Assembly (NCBI GenBank): GCA_021791715.1
Contig: JAJYWB010000043.1
Location: 1 to 49,368, forward strand
Direction: 5' to 3'
DNA length: 49,368 nt
Origin: Planctomycetota bacterium
GTDB taxonomy: Bacteria > Planctomycetota > Planctomycetia > Isosphaerales > Isosphaeraceae
The position numbers were made by a program, and so were the translations under genes. This document shows, piece after piece, positions 44,606 to 49,368 of this stretch. A model generated the notes under the pieces. The model searched no databases. It saw only the letters and a list, made by a program, of their open reading frames with translations, and was not told the DNA's origin. Numbering within the stretch: position 1 is the stretch's first letter; each line of letters begins with the position of its first letter.

Positions 44606-47600
44606 GAACGTTTCTCCTCGCCCGACGCGGTCGAAGCCATCGCGGGATTCAAATTCTTCAGCCGAGCCTGATAAGTCGTCCGCGGCTTCGTGTTCAATTC
44701 ACCTAACAATTCATAATCACGCGATTGCTTTTTGATTCTCGAAACGCGGCTCGTCGGATCGGACGTGTCGCCGAAGACGATCGCCTCGGAGGGACACGCC
44801 TGGGCGCACGCGGGGACGATCGTCCCGTCGGGGATCTTCAAGTCGCTCGAATCCCCCGCCGCCGTCCGAACTCCGATCTTCCCCCGTTCAATTCGCTGAA
44901 CGCAATATGTGCATTTCTCCATAACGCCGCGGATCCGCACCGTGACGTCGGGGTTCATCCGCATCTTCAGCGTCTCGGGCGTCCCCTTCGCCGCCAGCGG
45001 GCCGAGCCTCAACTCGTCGAGCGGACGCTCGTTGTAATTGAAGAAGTTGAATCGACGAACCTTGTAAGGACAGTTGTTCGCGCAATAGCGCGTTCCTACA
45101 CAACGATTGTAAACCTGAAGATTCAACCCCTCGTCGCTGTGCACCGCGGCGTTCACCGGACACACCGCCTCGCACGGGGCGTTCTCGCAATGAACGCACG
45201 CGACGGGCTGATGAACCATCCCGGGATCGTCCTCGTCTCCCGAAAAATAACGGTCGTTACGAATCCAATGCATCTCGCGTCCGCGAATCACCTCCCCCTT
45301 CCCCACGATCGGCACGTTGTTCTCGCTCTGGCACGCGATCGTACACGCGTTACAACCCAAACACGTGTTCAAGTCGATCGCCATCCCCCATTGATATTCG
45401 CCGGGAAACTCGGGGCGTTCCTGGATATCGGGATGTTCATGCTTACGATGTTCCGAAGCCGAATCCGAAGCCGAAGCCGAAGACTCGCCGTTACGATAAT
45501 CGAGAAAGTCGATCTCGCGAACGATGTCGCGCCCCTCCATCCGAGAATGATCTTGCGTGAGCGCCAATTCGTAACGCTCACCCGTCTTGCGAACCTTCAC
45601 TCCGCGTACGAAATCGGGATTCGCCGACGTACGGATCTTATACGTATTAAAGCCGACTCCGCTTCCGATCTTCCCAGCTTGCGTACGACCGTAGCCGAGC
45701 GGGACCGCGATTGAACCGTCGGCCTGACCCGGCAGAACGAGCGCGACGATCTCGACCTCGAGCCCCGAGACCGCCAGCTCGATGACGTCTCCCGTTTCAA
45801 CCCCGAGCTTGCGAGCCGTCGCCGGGCCGATCGTCGCCGCGTTGTCCCACGTGATCTTCGTGATCGGATCGGGCGCCTCCTGCATCCAGCCGTTGTTCGC
45901 ATACCGGCCGTCGTCGACCTTCGCGTCGCGATCGAACGTCAATTCCAAATTCGTTTCCGAAACGTCGACGCGGGGCGGAGAAGCCTTCAAAGCGTCTACA
46001 ACTGCCTTGATGTTCACGCTTGGATTCTTGAGCTCGGCTCTCTCCTTGTCGATCCGCCCCTCGTGCAAAAAGCGTTTCCACGAGGTTTCATAATCTCCCT
46101 CGAGCGCGAACTCTTTGAACGTCTCGCGGACGATCTCGTACGGCGTTTTCTTCTTAAGTCCGAGAACCGCGGCCAACAGCTCGATCGCCGATTTTCCGCC
46201 GAACAAAGGATCGATCAGCGGCTGGATCGCGAGAACCCCCTCGCCGTCGCGGACGTCGCCCCACGATTCAAGCGAGTGCGCCGCGTTCACATGATGGGCG
46301 CACGCTCGAGCGGTCTCGTCGACGTGCATACCCCAATGAATCGTGTGCTCGACCCCGCGCAACAGATCGCCGAAACCGAGATCCGCGGGAGCGTCGTAAA
46401 CGGGATTGGATCCCAGAACGATCAAGGTTTTTACCGATTTATTCATGATCGCATGAGCAAGATCTTGAATCGAACCCGATTCGCCGGCGTCTTCTTTGTG
46501 ATAAACGACGGTCGAGCCCGCCGCTCCGAGCGCGTCGTTGATCGCGTGCGCGAGCGCGTGAACGACGGGGGGTTGACGCCTTCCCGCGACGACGACCGAA
46601 CCGCCTCGGTGAGCGAGAAGATCCGCGGCGACCGCTTCGATCCATGCTCGATCGATCTCGACCTTCGCCTTCGATTCCGCCGCCGCGGCGACGAGATCCT
46701 TCCCCGCGTCGCCGCCGGTTCGCTTGAGGATCTCTCCCGCGAGCGCCAAAGCATAAGCCGCGATATGACTTGCCGGCATCCGCAAGCGATGATCCGCCAT
46801 TCCTCCCGTCGTCGTGTATTTCGGCTCGATCGTGTAAAGCCGATTCATCGAATCCCCGGGCTTCTCGACCCGCCTTTTGGCCGCGAAACCGCGCTGATGG
46901 CGCACGCCGTCGTCTTCGAGCCCGATCAGGTCGCAATCGAGCGTGAGGATCACGTCGGCCTTGTCGATTCGATAAGTCGGCGTCGTTCGATTCCCGAACG
47001 CGATCGCCCCCCCCGCCGCGACGTTCTCCTTACCGATCGGCTCATAAACATGCCATTTCATCTCGGGCATGATTTTCAAGAGTTCGCGGCGCAGCCGATC
47101 GATCGTCGGCGAGCGGAGATCGCCCGAAAGAATGTGAAGGCCGCGTCCCCGGTCGTTTTTATGCGAATCGACGATCGGTTCGAGCCGAGCGACGAATCGA
47201 TCCCAATCGCTCTCGGCGCCTTTATCGAGGATCGTCTTCGACCGATCGGGATCGTAAAGATCGAGGATCGAAGCCTGAGCCCACGCGTCGGTCGTCCCTC
47301 GCGTGATCGGATGAAGCGGATTTCCCTCGATTTTCGTCGGCCGGCCTTCATGGCTTTCCACGAGCACGGGAAAACCGCCGCCGGGCCTCGGCAAAGACGT
47401 CGCGTAATAAACCGGCAGCCCCGGTATCACCTCCTCGGGCGCCTTCGTGTAAGGCAGAATGTGCGCCTCGGGGCGCCGACATCCCGCCGTCCCCATCCCC
47501 GCGAGTCCCAGCGAAGCCGCCATCAACTGGAGGAAACGACGTCTGTCGATCCCGCCCCCCGTGCGGAGCAGCTCTTGATGATGCCCCGGCAGCGTTTTCT

Positions 47601-47718
47601 CCACGAATTCACGAAACTCGACGGTGTCGGCGAGCTCGTCGAGACTCCGCCAATACGCCTTCCCCGCGATCCCGGTAGGCGTCGAAGAGCCCATACCGCT
47701 GTGCATATCATTACTCAT
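44602..47718 (-). CDS. actB: Alternative complex III iron-sulfur/molybdopterin-like subunit ActB
   Basis: A 1038-residue fusion. After about 55 residues a variant Tat signal appears ([18 protein letters not shown]59-R61), as in the TAT-variant-translocated molybdopterin oxidoreductase family. A large molybdopterin-oxidoreductase-like domain follows; in alternative complex III it holds no molybdenum cofactor. The C-terminal third is a ferredoxin-type domain with four cysteine clusters ([50 protein letters not shown] ... CAQACPSEA), matching the three 4Fe-4S and one 3Fe-4S centres of studied complexes. The ATG at 47718 overlaps the actA stop by four bases; the frame upstream to 47955 lies inside actA and is rejected. 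Confidence 0.96.
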   Translation of the reverse strand: MSNDMHSGMGSSTPTGIAGKAYWRSLDELADTVEFREFVEKTLPGHHQELLRTGGGIDRRRFLQLMAASLGLAGMGTAGCRRPEAHILPYTKAPEEVIPGLPVYYATSLPRPGGGFPVLVESHEGRPTKIEGNPLHPITRGTTDAWAQASILDLYDPDRSKTILDKGAESDWDRFVARLEPIVDSHKNDRGRGLHILSGDLRSPTIDRLRRELLKIMPEMKWHVYEPIGKENVAAGGAIAFGNRTTPTYRIDKADVILTLDCDLIGLEDDGVRHQRGFAAKRRVEKPGDSMNRLYTIEPKYTTTGGMADHRLRMPASHIAAYALALAGEILKRTGGDAGKDLVAAAAESKAKVEIDRAWIEAVAADLLAHRGGSVVVAGRRQPPVVHALAHAINDALGAAGSTVVYHKEDAGESGSIQDLAHAIMNKSVKTLIVLGSNPVYDAPADLGFGDLLRGVEHTIHWGMHVDETARACAHHVNAAHSLESWGDVRDGEGVLAIQPLIDPLFGGKSAIELLAAVLGLKKKTPYEIVRETFKEFALEGDYETSWKRFLHEGRIDKERAELKNPSVNIKAVVDALKASPPRVDVSETNLELTFDRDAKVDDGRYANNGWMQEAPDPITKITWDNAATIGPATARKLGVETGDVIELAVSGLEVEIVALVLPGQADGSIAVPLGYGRTQAGKIGSGVGFNTYKIRTSANPDFVRGVKVRKTGERYELALTQDHSRMEGRDIVREIDFLDYRNGESSASASDSASEHRKHEHPDIQERPEFPGEYQWGMAIDLNTCLGCNACTIACQSENNVPIVGKGEVIRGREMHWIRNDRYFSGDEDDPGMVHQPVACVHCENAPCEAVCPVNAAVHSDEGLNLQVYNRCVGTRYCANNCPYKVRRFNFFNYNERPLDELRLGPLAAKGTPETLKMRMNPDVTVRIRGVMEKCTYCVQRIERGKIGVRTAAGDSSDLKIPDGTIVPACAQACPSEAIVFGDTSDPTSRVSRIKKQSRDYELLGELNTKPRTTYQARLKNLNPAMASTASGEEKRS

Positions 47719-48368
47719 CGATGACACCCCGAGCATTGTTGTGGAGCGTTGATTCCGGAGTCGGTCTTGATTCGTTTCCCGATCGACTCTTGCGTCTCCC
47801 CCTTGGGAGGAAGCCAGTCGAGATTCGTCGCCTCGGCGAGCGGACGCAACGCCTTCTCGGGCTCGCGGTGACAGCTTAAACACCAACTCATACTCAAAGG
47901 CTGGTCGTGCCGCACGACCTCCATCTCGTTCACCTTGCCGTGGCAGCTCACGCAACCGACCCCGCGTCGCACGTGTATCGAATGATTAAAATAAACGTAA
48001 TCGGGAGTCATATGAACGCGATTCCAAGCGATCGGCTCGCCGCTCGCCCAGCTTTCACGCACCTGGGCCAGCAGCGGGCTCGTTCCCTTCACCGCCTGGT
48101 GACAGTTCATGCACGTTTGAGTGGGCGGAACGTTCGATTGGGGCGATTCCTCGACATGCGAATGGCAATACACGCACGAGAAGCCGAGCTCGCCCGCGTG
48201 CAGCTTGTGCGAAAACGCGACCGGCTGCGTCGGTTGATATCCGACCCTCGTGTATTCGGGAACCGCGTAATAATAAAGCCCCACGACGCCAAGGATCGAC
48301 GCCAGCGGAACGCTTACAAGCACGCGAGCAACCCACAAATTCGTGGTCCGGTTAAACGGCGAGGCCAC
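47715..48368 (-). CDS. actA: Alternative complex III pentahaem cytochrome c subunit ActA
   Basis: A 217-residue membrane-anchored cytochrome with one N-terminal hydrophobic segment (VARVLVSVPLASILGVVGLYYY) and five CxxCH sites at C65, C86, C139, C163 and C212, the number expected for ActA. The segment QPVAFSHKLHAGELGFSCVYCH is characteristic. It takes electrons from the iron-sulfur subunit ActB. The start is a GTG at 48368, supported by the strong ribosome-binding site GGGAGGAG. As the first gene of the eleven-gene operon, its promoter must lie in the 800 bases upstream, but none stands out. Confidence 0.96.
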   Translation of the reverse strand: MASPFNRTTNLWVARVLVSVPLASILGVVGLYYYAVPEYTRVGYQPTQPVAFSHKLHAGELGFSCVYCHSHVEESPQSNVPPTQTCMNCHQAVKGTSPLLAQVRESWASGEPIAWNRVHMTPDYVYFNHSIHVRRGVGCVSCHGKVNEMEVVRHDQPLSMSWCLSCHREPEKALRPLAEATNLDWLPPKGETQESIGKRIKTDSGINAPQQCSGCHR

Positions 48369-49170
48369 GTCAAACTCCTCCCTTCGCGGCGGCGTTCGCC
48401 CTCCGTTACACCGCTCCGCGCGGAGAACGAACGATGCGCAAGCGACCGCATGTTGCGCGGCATGGAAACGGGCTCATCCCGTCGTGTCGGCGTCGTCGTC
48501 GCGCCCAAGCCGCCCGAATCGTTGATTCGAGGCGTTTTCTCCATCCGATTGAATCGTTCCCACACCACGCGATACTCCGCCGTCCAATGCAAGATTCGCG
48601 CCCGAAACAGGATCGATTCGCCGAAACGGCTCACAAGAATCATGGAAAAAAGAGTTTGCCACGCGATCGGGGCGATTTCCAGCCCCAACCTCCCAAAGTC
48701 GCTTTTCCAGGTTTTGGCAATTTCGCGCGTCAAGAATGAGAATCGAAGTCGATCTACAAACCGTCACAAAACCCCGCCGGCGCCGCATGTTTCGGCCTCA
48801 ACAAGCCCGACGCTCTTTCATCAGGTGGAAAAAGACGTTTCGCACGAGGCCGAAGCTTCGCACACGCGGTAAATCCTTCCCGCTCGAATGATCGTCAAGG
48901 CTCGCTCCACCCGGCGAACCCAATTTTTATTATGCCTATATGATTGAGTCGCAGCCGCGAGATCGAGCCGACTGAAAGAATATCTATCATAATTTCTATT
49001 GATTGTTTACACAAATGTTTCACTATAAATCGCTATTCGGATTTATCAGGATTCCTTCCACGCGATCGATTAAGATCACCCCGGCGCACCGCCCGACGAA
49101 ACGATCGAACGTCGGCGCGGCGATTCGATCGCATCCAATACCTTTCGCATTCATAAACCGGAGGTTTCCT
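48369..49170. other. Intergenic region between actA and a divergent gene
   Basis: About 800 bases between divergently transcribed genes. Frames of up to about 100 codons on both strands overlap each other without start signals or family resemblance. The part 48925-49030 is AT-rich and may contain promoters. Confidence 0.5.
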
Positions 49171-49368
49171 GTGGCGAAAAAGTATGACGTCGTAATGAAA
49201 GAGCTGGTCGAGCGCGATCCCGCGGCGTGGCTCGCATTGCTCGATATCGAAACCGACGGGCCGATCGGGATCGTCAACACCGATCTCTCGACGGTCACAT
49301 CCGAGGCCGACAAGATCCTCCTGGTCGAATCGTCGGAACCGCATCTCGTTCATATGGAATTTCAATCG
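49171..49368 (+). CDS. Rpn/DUF4351-like PD-(D/E)XK nuclease-family protein, 5' part only
   Basis: The first 66 codons of a gene that runs off the window. The start is a GTG at 49171, preceded by CCGGAGG. The protein begins VAKKYDVVMKELVERDP and contains TDLSTVTSEADKILLVES followed by HLVHMEFQS. This is the N-terminal pattern of the Rpn recombination-promoting nuclease/DUF4351 group: the D-K and the E of HxEFQ are the expected metal and catalytic residues of the PD-(D/E)XK core. Such genes are often present in many copies in cyanobacteria and planctomycetes. Whether it is intact beyond the edge cannot be seen. Confidence 0.8.
   Translation, partial: MAKKYDVVMKELVERDPAAWLALLDIETDGPIGIVNTDLSTVTSEADKILLVESSEPHLVHMEFQS

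Noticed and set aside
44602..47718. ActB as an active molybdenum oxidoreductase
   Set aside because: The full act context and variant Tat signal mark it as the alternative complex III subunit, where this domain carries no molybdenum cofactor.
46063..47724. 553-codon plus-strand frame
   Set aside because: Antisense to actB, Arg-rich, no family resemblance.
48474..48788. 104-codon minus-strand frame upstream of actA
   Set aside because: Arginine-rich shadow-like composition, overlapping frames on the other strand and no start signal.
1..49368. tRNA, rRNA and prophage genes
   Set aside because: No T-arm-like and anticodon-arm combinations, no rRNA words and no phage structural or integrase genes were seen on reading both strands; a covariance-model scan would be needed to be certain.

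Overview
The window looks like a chromosomal segment of a planctomycete (Planctomycetota), family undetermined. The pointers are a paired DUF1501 protein and PSD1/DUF1549/DUF1553 cytochrome, an oversized SecA, alternative complex III fused in one operon to a cbb3 oxidase, a KDO transferase showing a lipid A outer membrane, high GC coding sequence with AT-rich intergenic patches, and a very high frequency of the palindrome CGATCG. No rRNA, tRNA, CRISPR array, phage or insertion sequence was recognised.

Layout. 1-640: tandem 204-base repeats whose cores are long inverted repeats, plus a related large hairpin. 919-6676: housekeeping and small genes: CoaC, IspD, a VapBC-type toxin-antitoxin pair, and a small protein next to a TatD-like hydrolase. 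6777-8516: convergent TatD-family hydrolase and sugar-phosphate-isomerase-like TIM barrel, resembling part of the ebo cluster. 9340-13683: minus-strand block of FolC, DUF423 membrane protein, ACT regulator, DUF711 protein and, upstream, a lone receiver domain. 14358-19654: SecA with an internally repeated scaffold domain, then WaaA/KdtA. 20078-22081: SGNH hydrolase and a methyltransferase.

22239-28154 is a tight five-gene minus-strand operon: octaheme OTR-family cytochrome, heptaheme cytochrome, di-haem cytochrome b, and two half-size YeeE/YedE sulfur transporters, the second fused to a rhodanese domain that lacks its catalytic cysteine. I read it as a quinol-linked sulfur-compound reduction and uptake module. 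Diverging from it at 28447 is an iron import pair, a cupredoxin-FTR1 fusion and a P19/Tp34-type protein. The shared 292-base region contains two good sigma70-like promoters, each overlapped by its own palindrome; the iron-side palindrome resembles a Fur box. The haem-rich electron chain and the iron supply therefore face each other across one control region.

31529-36982: DUF1501, PSD1 and an unrecognised membrane coiled-coil protein. 37097-48368: an eleven-gene operon actABCDEF - small membrane protein - ccoS - ccoNOP, with eight of ten junctions being ATGA stop/start overlaps, coding quinol oxidation (alternative complex III) and oxygen reduction (cbb3 oxidase) as one unit. The right edge cuts a gene for an Rpn/DUF4351-like nuclease-family protein.

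Product names rest on reading motifs by eye; no database search was run. Start sites are argued from ribosome-binding sites and overlaps.
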